In this document: positions 1 to 5,854 of the stretch, piece by piece
Layout: every line of letters begins with the position of its first letter
How positions within the stretch are numbered: the first letter of the stretch is position 1
Source of the DNA: Synergistales bacterium
Lineage (GTDB): Bacteria > Synergistota > Synergistia > Synergistales > Aminobacteriaceae
Reading direction: 5' to 3'
Length of the DNA: 6,478 nt
Assembly (NCBI GenBank): GCA_025997935.1
Contig: BNVG01000116.1
Location: forward strand, 1 to 6,478
Program-made: the position numbers and the translations under genes
The notes under the pieces: generated by a model
What the model saw: the letters and a program-made list of their open reading frames with translations, nothing else
Databases searched by the model: none
Told to the model about the DNA's origin: nothing

Positions 1-427
1 GGGGCTACTCGGCGCCGAAAAGCTCAGGGTCGCGGCTTACGATATAGAGCTTGGCCTCGCAAACGGAAAAGTCGCTTTCACGGACGCGCAAATGAACACG
101 TTCTACGCCGCGCTCAAAGAAGTGTTGGGCAGATTGGAGGCGCAGGGAGCCAGAGCGGATGCCGTTGCAGGCGAGTCCGCCACGACACCCGAGCCCGCGA
201 AGTTCGACAAAGAAAGGGCCGTCGCCTTGATGAATAAGTTAGATCCGCTGCTTAAATCGGGCAACGTCGAGTGTCTGGATTTTATCAATGAAATATCGGA
301 AACGCTTTCCGTTGCGGATGGAGAACGCGATCTTCTCGCGAAGCAGTTGGTTAAGCAGTTAGAGGAATATGAGTTTGAAGCCGCCAATGAAAGCGCGGAA
401 AAAATCCGCGTTTTTCTGGAGATGTGA
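1..427 (+). CDS. Hybrid sensor kinase / Hpt phosphotransfer protein, C-terminal end (partial)
   Basis: The reading frame is open from base 2 to the TGA at 425-427, so the gene starts before the window; an in-frame ATG at 92 lies inside the domain and is unlikely to be the real start. The first ~45 residues (LGAEKLRVAAYDIELGLANG, then a helix ending VLGRLEAQ) look like the last two helices of an Hpt four-helix bundle, just after where the phospho-accepting His would be (outside the window). After a linker rich in Ala, Pro and Thr comes a second helical segment of ~65 residues (VALMNKLDPLLKSGN...ANESAEKIRVFLEM), of a kind often found after the Hpt domain of BarA/EvgS-like hybrid kinases. The expected role is phosphorelay output. 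The receiver-GGDEF gene begins 3 nt downstream and is the obvious partner. The kinase and sensor domains are inferred, not seen; a free-standing Hpt protein is the alternative. Confidence 0.75.
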   Translation, partial: GLLGAEKLRVAAYDIELGLANGKVAFTDAQMNTFYAALKEVLGRLEAQGARADAVAGESATTPEPAKFDKERAVALMNKLDPLLKSGNVECLDFINEISETLSVADGERDLLAKQLVKQLEEYEFEAANESAEKIRVFLEM

Positions 428-430
428 CAA

Positions 431-1342
431 ATGGAAGATAACGTAAAATTCAGCATTCTGATAGCAGATGACGAAAGCGCGAATCTGGCCGTCCTGAGCG
501 AGATCCTGAAAAACGACTATAAAGTTATAGTCGCCAAAACAGGAGGCGCGGCAATAAAAAGAGTCGCCGACGACAAGCCCGACCTGATATTGCTGGACAT
601 ACTGATGCCGGACATGAGCGGCTTCGAAGTATTGAAGAAGCTCAAAGAATCCAACGAATCGAAAAACATCCCGGTTATATTCATAACAGGTCTGAGCAAC
701 CCGGAGAACGAGGAAAAGGGTCTGAAATTAGGGGCGGCGGACTATATCACGAAGCCGTTCAACAACGCTATCGTCATTGCCAGAGTAGGGACGCACATCC
801 AAATCGTAAAACAGGTGCGCGCCATTGAGCGGCTCGGCATGATAGATGTCCTCACGGACATACCGAACAGGCGCTTCTTCGAAATACGTATCGGCGAGGA
901 GTGGAGGCGGTCATGCCGACACGGCACGTATTTAAGCATGTTGATGATAGACGTCGATAAATTTAAGAATTACAACGATACTTACGGACACCCACAGGGC
1001 GACCTTCTTCTGCGGTTCGTGGGAGAATCGCTCAAGGCCGGCTTGAAGCGTTCGTCCGACATCGCGGCCCGGTTTGGAGGGGAAGAATTTGTCGTCCTTC
1101 TTGCGGATACCAACCGGGAGGGCGCGTTGGCCGTGGCTGAAAATATCCGAGCAAGCATAGAGGCCGGAGTTGTCCCGTGCGCGGCCACAGGACAGCCGAC
1201 TTCCGTGACCGTGAGCATCGGAGTCAACACGGTAATCCCGACGACGGACATGCAAATAGGCGATTTTATCAATCAGGCGGACAAAAATCTGTACGCGGCC
1301 AAAGCCGCGGGCAGAAACAGAGTGGTTCACGGCGAAGAATAA
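431..1342 (+). CDS. Response regulator with GGDEF domain (PleD-like diguanylate cyclase)
   Basis: The 303-residue protein has a CheY-like receiver (about residues 7-125) with acidic pocket D13-D14, phospho-acceptor D56 (in LLDILMPDMSG), switch T86 and K108 (ITKPF). After a short helical linker comes a GGDEF domain (about 135-300) with the substrate region DVDKFKNYND (174-183), the active-site loop GGEEF (216-220) and the allosteric I-site RSSD (207-210), placed exactly five residues before GGEEF. By family knowledge it makes cyclic di-GMP from two GTP, is activated by phosphorylation-driven dimerisation and is inhibited by its product. All key residues are intact, so it should be active. The start is supported by GGAG at 418-421, 9 nt ahead. 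The gene follows the Hpt-protein gene by 3 nt, consistent with a cognate pair, and lies 26 nt before the CDP-sugar operon, so c-di-GMP may influence glycan production; that link is inferred. No EAL or HD-GYP domain is fused. Confidence 0.95.
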   Translation: MEDNVKFSILIADDESANLAVLSEILKNDYKVIVAKTGGAAIKRVADDKPDLILLDILMPDMSGFEVLKKLKESNESKNIPVIFITGLSNPENEEKGLKLGAADYITKPFNNAIVIARVGTHIQIVKQVRAIERLGMIDVLTDIPNRRFFEIRIGEEWRRSCRHGTYLSMLMIDVDKFKNYNDTYGHPQGDLLLRFVGESLKAGLKRSSDIAARFGGEEFVVLLADTNREGALAVAENIRASIEAGVVPCAATGQPTSVTVSIGVNTVIPTTDMQIGDFINQADKNLYAAKAAGRNRVVHGEE

Positions 1343-1353
1343 CCCCTCACAAC

Positions 1354-1359
1354 AAGGAG
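1354..1359 (+). promoter_or_regulatory. Ribosome binding site that fixes the rfbF start
   Basis: AAGGAG lies 9 nt before the ATG at 1369. The frame is open much further upstream (an ATG exists at 1177), but that stretch is inside the diguanylate cyclase gene. The nucleotidyltransferase fold begins immediately at the 1369 ATG (MQAVILAGGLGTR), so this site settles the start. The 26-nt gap after the cyclase stop has no room for a full promoter of its own, although one could lie inside the cyclase gene. Confidence 0.85.
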
Positions 1360-1368
1360 TTGAAGACC

Positions 1369-2157
1369 ATGCAAGCCGTAATTCTAGCGGGCGGCCTCGG
1401 CACTCGTATGACGGAAGAAACCATAATCAGGCCGAAACCCTTGGTCGAAGTCGGCGGGCGGCCTGTTTTGTGGCACATTATGAAGATATATTCGCATTAC
1501 GGAATCAATGACTTTATCGTATGCCTCGGCTACAAGGGTTACATGATAAAGGAGTATTTCGCAAACTACCGCCTCCATATGTCAAACATCACGTTCGATA
1601 TGAGGGATGGGAACATGGAAGTTCACAGCAACACAGCCGAGCCTTGGCGCGTGACTCTCGTGGACACCGGCGATGACACGCTTACAGGCGGACGCTTGCT
1701 GCGGGTGAAGCCCTATATCAATGGGACGTTCTGTTTTACATACGGCGACGGCGTGGCGGATGTGCGGTTAGACGAAGAAATAGCTTTTCACAACCAAAAC
1801 GGGACTTTGGCCACGATGTTGGCGGTGCAGCCGCCCGGACGCTACGGACACGCGGAGATAAGCGGCGGCAAAGTTTTGCGCTTTCAGGAAAAAACACGCG
1901 GCGACGGCGGATGGATAAACGGCGGGTTTTTCGTGCTGGAGCCGAAGGTCTTTGACTACATCACGGACGGAGACGAAACATCGTGGGAGGGCGCGCCCCT
2001 TGAGCGCCTCGCGGCGGAGGGGCAGCTGTCGGCTTTCAGCCATTACGGCTTCTGGCGTCCTATGGACACGCTGAGAGACAACATGTACCTGAACTCCTTA
2101 TGGGAGAGCAAAACCGCGCCATGGCGAGTCTGGGACAAGAGCGCAAATAAGCCATGA
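1369..2157 (+). CDS. rfbF: Glucose-1-phosphate cytidylyltransferase
   Basis: The enzyme joins CTP and alpha-D-glucose-1-phosphate to give CDP-glucose and pyrophosphate, the first step of CDP-6-deoxy-sugar synthesis in the cytoplasm. The 262 residues match the usual length of ~257. Visible signatures are the N-terminal nucleotide loop GGLGTRM (8-14) with K23 in RPKPLVEVGG, the metal-binding strand YGDGVAD (125-131), the sugar-binding WINGGFFVLE (182-191), and the C-terminal HYGFWRPMDTLRD (225-237). The WxGxPLE stretch (206-212) and the last motif are typical of RfbF and separate it from the glucose-1-phosphate thymidylyltransferase RmlA and the uridylyltransferase GalU. It is the first gene of the sugar operon, and its stop overlaps the start of rfbG by 4 nt (ATGA), showing translational coupling. 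The family assignment is very secure. Confidence 0.97.
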   Translation: MQAVILAGGLGTRMTEETIIRPKPLVEVGGRPVLWHIMKIYSHYGINDFIVCLGYKGYMIKEYFANYRLHMSNITFDMRDGNMEVHSNTAEPWRVTLVDTGDDTLTGGRLLRVKPYINGTFCFTYGDGVADVRLDEEIAFHNQNGTLATMLAVQPPGRYGHAEISGGKVLRFQEKTRGDGGWINGGFFVLEPKVFDYITDGDETSWEGAPLERLAAEGQLSAFSHYGFWRPMDTLRDNMYLNSLWESKTAPWRVWDKSANKP

Positions 2158-3242
2158 GCGCCCCGGTCTCCGAAAGCGATTTCTGGCACGGCAAAAAAGT
2201 TTTTATCACAGGCCACACGGGCTTCAAGGGGAGCTGGCTCGTCCTGCTTCTGCGCCGCCTTGGCGCGGAGGCGACGGGCTTTTCGTTATCCTTGCCGTCG
2301 TCCCCTTGCATGTTTTCTCTGCTTGGCCTGAGCGACCACGTCGCCGCCGACTTGCGCGGTGACATACGCGACCGAGCGCTTCTGAGCGACGCTTTGGCGA
2401 AAGCTAAACCAGATATTGTCTTTCACTTGGCGGCGCAGACGCTCGTCCGCCGCGCTTACAAAAACCCGTCGGAGACGTTTTCGACAAACGTATTGGGAAC
2501 TCTGAACGTCTTGGAGGGGGCTTGCGCCACTAAGGGCGTGCGCGTCATAATCAACGTTACCACCGACAAATGCTACGAAAACAAAGAATGGATATGGGGA
2601 TACAGAGAGAACGACCCGCTCGGAGGGGACGACCCCTACAGCGCGAGCAAAGGCTGCGCGGAGATTCTGTCGGCTTCCTGGCGGAAGTCGTTTTGCCCTC
2701 TTGCTCGAATGACCGAGCACGGATTGTCTATGGCCACTGTCCGCGCCGGAAACGTCATAGGCGGCGGCGACTGGGCAGAGGACAGGATAATACCGGACTG
2801 CGTCAGAGCTTTTGAGAGCGGCAAGCCCCTCGTCCTGCGCAACCCCGACTCCGTGCGTCCGTGGCAGCACGTCCTCGATCCCCTCTGGGGCTACGTCACT
2901 TTAGCGAGATATTTATGGGACGACCCTCTGTCTTTTTCGGGCGCCTGGAACTTCGGCCCCGACAAGACCGGGCACTGGCCTGTTTTGCGCGTCGCGGAGA
3001 CGGTGCGCGACGCCTTCGGGTACGGTGAAATCTCCATAGACAAAGGCGACAATCCGCGCGAGTCCTCTTTTTTGTATTTGGACTCGTCCAAAGCATTTTC
3101 GCGCTTGGGGTGGCGTTCGAGGCTCACCACCAAGGATGTCATAGACCGGACGGTTAGCTGGTATAAAGCCCAAGCCTCTGAGCCTGACGGTATTTTGGCG
3201 TTTACAAAAGAACAGATAGAAGAATATATCACAAGTATTTAG
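2154..3242 (+). CDS. rfbG: CDP-glucose 4,6-dehydratase
   Basis: This extended short-chain dehydrogenase/reductase oxidises C4 and dehydrates C5-C6 of CDP-glucose, giving CDP-4-keto-6-deoxyglucose with a tightly bound NAD that is recycled. The Rossmann glycine motif is TGHTGFKG (19-26), followed by SW, a hallmark of this enzyme rather than of dTDP-glucose dehydratase RmlB. The active site shows TDK (137-139), as in other 4,6-dehydratases, and Y162-x3-K166 (YSASK). The late segments NPDSVRPWQHVLDPL and SGAWNFGPD are also typical. The length of 362 residues matches the family (~360). The start overlaps the rfbF stop by 4 nt and has only a weak Shine-Dalgarno, so translation probably depends on coupling. 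The product is the branch point for the next two enzymes. The identification is very secure. Confidence 0.97.
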   Translation: MSAPVSESDFWHGKKVFITGHTGFKGSWLVLLLRRLGAEATGFSLSLPSSPCMFSLLGLSDHVAADLRGDIRDRALLSDALAKAKPDIVFHLAAQTLVRRAYKNPSETFSTNVLGTLNVLEGACATKGVRVIINVTTDKCYENKEWIWGYRENDPLGGDDPYSASKGCAEILSASWRKSFCPLARMTEHGLSMATVRAGNVIGGGDWAEDRIIPDCVRAFESGKPLVLRNPDSVRPWQHVLDPLWGYVTLARYLWDDPLSFSGAWNFGPDKTGHWPVLRVAETVRDAFGYGEISIDKGDNPRESSFLYLDSSKAFSRLGWRSRLTTKDVIDRTVSWYKAQASEPDGILAFTKEQIEEYITSI

Positions 3243-3261
3243 AAGCAAAGAGGCGATTGGT

Positions 3262-3786
3262 ATGCGTTTTATTCCCATTCCGCTCTCCGGCGCTTACGTC
3301 ATAGAGCCGGAGCCGCGCGAGGACGACAGGGGCTCGTTTTTCAGGGCCTTTTGTCAAGATGAGTTTAAAGCTCAGGATCTGCCGTTTCAGACCGTGCAGT
3401 GTAACATGTCCGAAAACCGCAAAAAGGGCACGCTGCGCGGAATGCACTTTCAAAAAGACCCGTTCGCCGAGATAAAGATAGTGCGCTGCGTGGCAGGCGC
3501 GGTTTATGACGTCATCATAGACCTTCGCCCCGAATCAGCCACGTATCTAAGGTGGCACGGCGTGGAACTGTCCGCACAGAACAGACTCGCTTTCTACGTG
3601 CCTGAACATTTCGCGCATGGATACCTGACCTTGTCCGATAACAGCACGGTTTTTTATCAGGTGTCGGAGTTTTATCACCCGGAGGCCGACAGCGGCATCC
3701 CGTTTGACGAAGCGCGCGTGAATATCGCCTGGCCGATAGCGCCGACGATAATCAGCGACAAAGACAGAAAATGGAAGCCCGTATAA
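3262..3786 (+). CDS. RmlC/RfbC-family 4-keto-6-deoxysugar 3- and/or 5-epimerase
   Basis: This 174-residue cupin has the length and layout of dTDP-4-dehydrorhamnose 3,5-epimerase (RmlC). The catalytic base is probably H62 in GTLRGMHFQ, with K72 close behind, and PEHFAHGYLTLS is the conserved core strand. Y132 and Y138 (VFYQVSEFYHPE) occupy the family's two key tyrosine positions, and D168 (SDKDRKW) would pair with the histidine. Where classical RmlC has an ERGIRWND-like stretch, this protein has DSGIPFDE, which suggests a different substrate or a subset of epimerisations. Because it sits between two CDP-sugar genes, the likely substrate is CDP-4-keto-6-deoxyglucose and not the dTDP form; that is inference from context. 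The start has AAAGAGG at 3247-3253, 8 nt upstream. The gene follows rfbG by 19 nt and overlaps the next gene by 16 nt. The family is secure; whether it inverts C3, C5 or both cannot be read from the sequence. Confidence 0.9.
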   Translation: MRFIPIPLSGAYVIEPEPREDDRGSFFRAFCQDEFKAQDLPFQTVQCNMSENRKKGTLRGMHFQKDPFAEIKIVRCVAGAVYDVIIDLRPESATYLRWHGVELSAQNRLAFYVPEHFAHGYLTLSDNSTVFYQVSEFYHPEADSGIPFDEARVNIAWPIAPTIISDKDRKWKPV

Positions 3787-4667
3787 AAATTTTAGCGACG
3801 GGGCTATCGGGTTTTATAGGGTCTCACATCGCCCATCTCCTAAGTGAGCGTTATGAGGTTCACGCGCTGACGCGCGTCGCCGCAAAAAAAGAGAAACTCG
3901 GACGCGTGGTCTGGCACGAGGGGGATTTTTTGGACGGCGCGTTCAGGGAGTCGGTTCTGCGCGATCTTCAGCCTGAAAAACTGCTGCACCTCGCGTGGGA
4001 CGTAACGCCGGGCTATCAGGCTTCCGCGGAAAACTACAAATGGCTATACGCGAGCTTCGAGTTTTTTAGATATTTCGCCGCGCATGGAGGGCAGCGCGCC
4101 GTGTTCGCCGGGACGTGCTTTGAGTATGACTGGAACAACGAGCTTTGCGCGGAGGATCTCACGCCCCTCAAGCCGCAAAACACCTACGGCGTATGCAAAA
4201 ACGCCCTTCGTGAGCTTGTCGAGGACTACGCCAAGGATAAAGAAGTTTCGTGGGCCTGGGGGAGAATTTTCTATCCGTTCGGCGCGGGCGAACAGGCCGG
4301 CCGGTTTTTTCCGTCGCTGATACACAGCGCGCTTTCGGGCGAACCCGTTGTGGTCAACACAGGGCGGCAGTCGCGGGATTTTATCTACGCGCCCGACGCG
4401 GCTGGCGCGTTTTTGACTTTGCTTGAAACCGACGCTCGCGGGGTGTTCAACATCGGCTCAGGCGCGCCGTACTCAAGGGCCGACGCAGCCAAAGAAATAT
4501 GCGCTCTCGCAGGATGCCCACAAAATTTAGAGATAAAAACATTGCCGTCAAATGAACCCAACTCGTTTTATGCTGATGTCCGCAAACTCAGGGGGCTTGG
4601 CTGGCGGGCGAGATACTCTGTGCGCGAAGCGCTTAGAGAGATCATAACCCTTTCACGACTTTCATGA
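3771..4667 (+). CDS. NAD(P)-dependent epimerase/dehydratase family SDR, probable CDP-4-keto-6-deoxysugar C4 reductase
   Basis: The protein is an extended SDR of 298 residues with a Rossmann motif TGLSGFIGSH (10-19) and a catalytic triad T115 (AGTCFEY), Y139 and K143 (YGVCK), with 24 residues between T115 and Y139 as is usual. The later SRDFIYAPDAAGAF and GVFNIGSG segments are typical of sugar-nucleotide SDRs. Its length is close to that of CDP-abequose synthase (RfbJ-type, ~300 residues). As the last gene of the operon, after a cytidylyltransferase, a dehydratase and an epimerase, it most likely reduces the C4 ketone to finish a CDP-6-deoxyhexose. Which C4 epimer forms cannot be read from the sequence. 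The ATG lies inside the end of the epimerase gene (16-nt overlap) and has no clear Shine-Dalgarno, suggesting coupled translation; the Rossmann strand begins at residue 5, so no better start exists. A C4 epimerase is the main alternative. Confidence 0.85.
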   Translation: MEARIKILATGLSGFIGSHIAHLLSERYEVHALTRVAAKKEKLGRVVWHEGDFLDGAFRESVLRDLQPEKLLHLAWDVTPGYQASAENYKWLYASFEFFRYFAAHGGQRAVFAGTCFEYDWNNELCAEDLTPLKPQNTYGVCKNALRELVEDYAKDKEVSWAWGRIFYPFGAGEQAGRFFPSLIHSALSGEPVVVNTGRQSRDFIYAPDAAGAFLTLLETDARGVFNIGSGAPYSRADAAKEICALAGCPQNLEIKTLPSNEPNSFYADVRKLRGLGWRARYSVREALREIITLSRLS

Positions 4668-5011
4668 ATGGCCTATTCGCTCAAACTCCCAAATATCCTC
4701 AACAAGCAGACAATCAAGGGTTTTGATGTGCGTTTTAAGCAGAGTATCGGTTTTCATGACGGGTCGCATATCACAATAATAGACCCCGTCTAATGGATTC
4801 AGCTTGACCGTATATGCCTTAAAATGCCCTGCCAAGAACGTGCTGTTGACTCCATAGTTTGGTTCTTTGCCTTTTCTTTGCACGTCATTAAGAAAAACCG
4901 CGAAGTGAGGAGTCTCAATATCTGTCAAACGGTTATGTAGAAATTTATCAATAAATATTTTGTCAACTCTGTCCTTGCTTGATGTTTTTACGGATCCGAT
5001 CGCAATTATAC
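4662..5011 (-). pseudogene. C-terminal fragment of a probable type II restriction endonuclease, cut off by an IS element
   Basis: Read from about 5009 down to the TGA at 4662-4664, an uninterrupted frame of ~115 codons begins abruptly with IIAIGSVKTSSKDRVDK. A TTG at 4926-4928 is an available start, but the frame and the protein-like sequence continue upstream of it to the IS border, so it is not the natural start. SVKTSSKDR resembles the catalytic strand of PD-(D/E)xK nucleases, with Ser in place of the usual acidic residue. The remaining sequence (PHFAVFLNDVQRKGKE, then FLAGHFKAYTVKLNPLDGVY) has the feel of a restriction enzyme C-terminus, recalled by pattern and not searched. The upstream half with the metal-binding Asp is missing and no methyltransferase is in the window, so it should be inactive. 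It converges on the sugar operon, with a 6-nt overlap of stop codons, and is visibly more AT-rich than the rfb genes, fitting a transferred gene. Another nuclease or an unrelated protein remains possible. Confidence 0.5.
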
Positions 5012-5046
5012 TGGTCTCAAGTTTTCAGACACAAAAAATGGAATCC
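5012..5046 (+). repeat. Putative left terminal repeat of the IS3-family element
   Basis: The stretch begins with TG, as IS3-family ends do, and continues CTCAAGTTTTCAGACAC into an A-rich run and GGAATCC. It sits ~90 bp before orfA, the usual place. There is no right-hand partner in the window to confirm it as an inverted repeat, and without the original target no direct repeat can be checked. Confidence 0.45.
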
Positions 5047-5070
5047 TTAATGGAGTGACGTAAAATAGAG

Positions 5071-5086
5071 TCGGTTAGATAACCGA
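5071..5086 (+). promoter_or_regulatory. Perfect palindrome just before the orfA ribosome binding site
   Basis: TCGGTTA and TAACCGA form an exact 7-bp inverted repeat separated by GA; as RNA this would fold as a 6-bp stem with an AGAT tetraloop. It ends 2 nt before the AGAGG ribosome binding site (5089-5093; ATG at 5101). Insertion sequences often carry such a structure to limit transposase made from read-through transcripts, and a transposase operator is the other option. The repeat is seen directly; its function is inferred. Confidence 0.45.
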
Positions 5087-5100
5087 AGAGAGGTCACTTC

Positions 5101-5439
5101 ATGGCAAAGAGGAAAGAGTACACTCCAGAGTGCAAGGCAAAGTTAGTGATTGAGATACTGCGGGAAGAGCATACGATCAGCGAATTGGCCGCTCGTGAAA
5201 GCATTAACGTGAAGCAGCTTGGTAATTGGAAAAGCGAGTTTTTGGAGAATGTTTCTCGTGCTTTCAGCCGGAGCAGGGACGAAAAGATGACCGCTCGACA
5301 GGTGGCGGACATGCAGATAAAGGAAAAGGAATACCAGGCCAAAGTCGGCCAACTGACGCTGGAGGTGGATTTTTTAAAAGGAGCGGCTCAGAAAATGCTC
5401 GGCTCAGGATGGGAAGGTCAGCTTAGTTACAAAAAGTGA
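5101..5439 (+). CDS. IS3-family transposase OrfA
   Basis: This 112-residue DNA-binding subunit opens with the typical MAKRKEYTPECKAKLVIEIL, followed by a helix-turn-helix at about residues 25-45 (TISELAARESINVKQLGNWK) and KSEFLEN. Its C-terminal third (KEKEYQAKVGQLTLEVDFLK, about 76-95) is a leucine-zipper-like coiled coil used for OrfA dimerisation and OrfAB assembly. The length is normal for the family. AGAGG at 5089-5093 supports the start. OrfA alone does not catalyse transposition and tends to act as a regulator. The frame is intact, so an OrfA protein could still be made even though the element is broken. Confidence 0.9.
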   Translation: MAKRKEYTPECKAKLVIEILREEHTISELAARESINVKQLGNWKSEFLENVSRAFSRSRDEKMTARQVADMQIKEKEYQAKVGQLTLEVDFLKGAAQKMLGSGWEGQLSYKK

Positions 5440-5644
5440 GCTACTGACGGTCAAAAGACATTGCGAGCTTCTATGGGTAAACCGTTCCAGTGTGTATTAT
5501 GAGTTGGTAAAGCCTACGGATGAGGCTGTTTTGCGAGAAGAATACATCAAATCCAGGATAGATTATTGGCATACGAAATTCTGTTGGATGGGCTCACGTA
5601 ACATCTTGAAAAAGCTGTGTCAAGATGATGACATCAAATGCTGA
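5438..5644 (+). pseudogene. IS3-family transposase OrfB, N-terminal fragment
   Basis: Directly after orfA, in the frame one base ahead, a stretch of ~68 codons reads ELLTVKRHCELLWVNRSSVY and continues through TKFCWMGSRNILKKLCQDD to a TGA at 5642-5644. CELL..NRSS.YY followed by a GSR helix is the standard N-terminal HTH_21-like part of OrfB. The integrase core with the DDE residues (normally ~200 more residues) is absent. No ATG, GTG or TTG in this frame lies before the homology, and the frame is shifted +1 relative to orfA, whereas IS3 elements usually use -1. Either a one-base change has broken the orfA-orfB junction or expression relied on an unusual shift. It is non-functional either way. 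Confidence 0.8.
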
Positions 5645-5803
5645 TTTAGACATTTTATTTTTACTGGCATTGTGCATACCTCCAACAACATTCTATACCC
5701 ATCAAATCTACCGGCGAGGTCAAGCGAGCAAACCAAAAACTGAAACTGAATTTTCAGCCGTCCTACGGAGAAAAAAGAGGGGACTCAACAAGATACTCTC
5801 TTG
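5645..5803. other. Non-coding junction between the IS remnant and the redox genes
   Basis: All six frames were read by eye. The only notable frame (5625-5813, 62 codons on the plus strand) starts inside the orfB remnant, has no clear ribosome binding site and shows no family motif, so no gene is called. A run such as ILYPSNLPARSSEQ in another frame faintly recalls the YPKPNLS region of OrfB and could be a frameshifted scrap, but it is too weak to annotate. A 6-bp stem (5740-5745 with 5752-5757, CTGAAA/TTTCAG) lacks a T-tract and is not a terminator. Confidence 0.5.
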
Positions 5804-5809
5804 TATAAT
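5804..5809 (+). promoter_or_regulatory. Likely -10 box of the thioredoxin-gene promoter
   Basis: A perfect TATAAT lies 61 bp before the thioredoxin start at 5870, and no other gene is close enough upstream to supply transcription. No good -35 hexamer stands at 16-18 bp; the stretch around 5781-5787 (GGACTCA) is a poor match. The call therefore rests on the -10 and on context. Confidence 0.45.
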
Positions 5810-5854
5810 ATAAGGAGATTATAGAGCAAAATGGCTAAAATTTCAGAATATCAT

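Larger units (their letters stand above)
5012..5644 (+). mobile_element. IS3-family insertion sequence, truncated at its right end
   Basis: The element contains a left-end-like sequence starting TGGTCTCAAGTTTTCAGAC at 5012, an ~89-nt leader, a complete orfA and the first part of orfB. IS3-family elements are normally 1.2-1.5 kb with orfA and orfB producing a frameshift fusion; here only ~630 bp are recognisable. No copy of the reverse complement of the left end is found between 5644 and the window end, so the right third, including the DDE catalytic core and the right inverted repeat, is gone. The left border is inferred from the TG terminus and from the point where the minus-strand restriction-like frame loses sense; the right border is only where orfB homology ends. 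It cannot move by itself. Confidence 0.75.

Noticed and set aside
932..1330. Minus-strand open frames opposite the GGDEF domain
   Set aside because: The plus-strand frame encodes an intact diguanylate cyclase; the antisense frames have low-complexity, shadow-like composition.
1177..1368. An N-terminal extension of the cytidylyltransferase from the ATG at 1177
   Set aside because: It would lie inside the cyclase gene and has an unstructured Arg/Gly/Gln-rich sequence; the fold and the AAGGAG site both place the start at 1369.
2286..2870. A 194-codon open frame on the minus strand opposite rfbG
   Set aside because: It lies wholly inside a secure rfbG gene, is rich in Arg, Val and Ala as expected from the complement of GC-biased codons, and shows no motif or ribosome binding site.
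4975..5012. A possible promoter (TTGCTT ... TATACT) crossing the IS left border
   Set aside because: The two boxes are 26 bp apart, far too long a spacing, and the -35 is weak; the T-rich DNA alone does not justify a call.
5094..5342. Minus-strand open frame opposite orfA
   Set aside because: It is the complement of a clear IS3 OrfA gene and has no independent support.
5740..5757. CTGAAA/TTTCAG hairpin as a terminator
   Set aside because: It is a short AT-rich stem with a 6-nt loop and no following T-run.
5625..5813. A 62-codon plus-strand frame between the IS remnant and the thioredoxin gene
   Set aside because: It starts inside the orfB remnant, has no good ribosome binding site and no recognisable domain, and ends in the promoter region.
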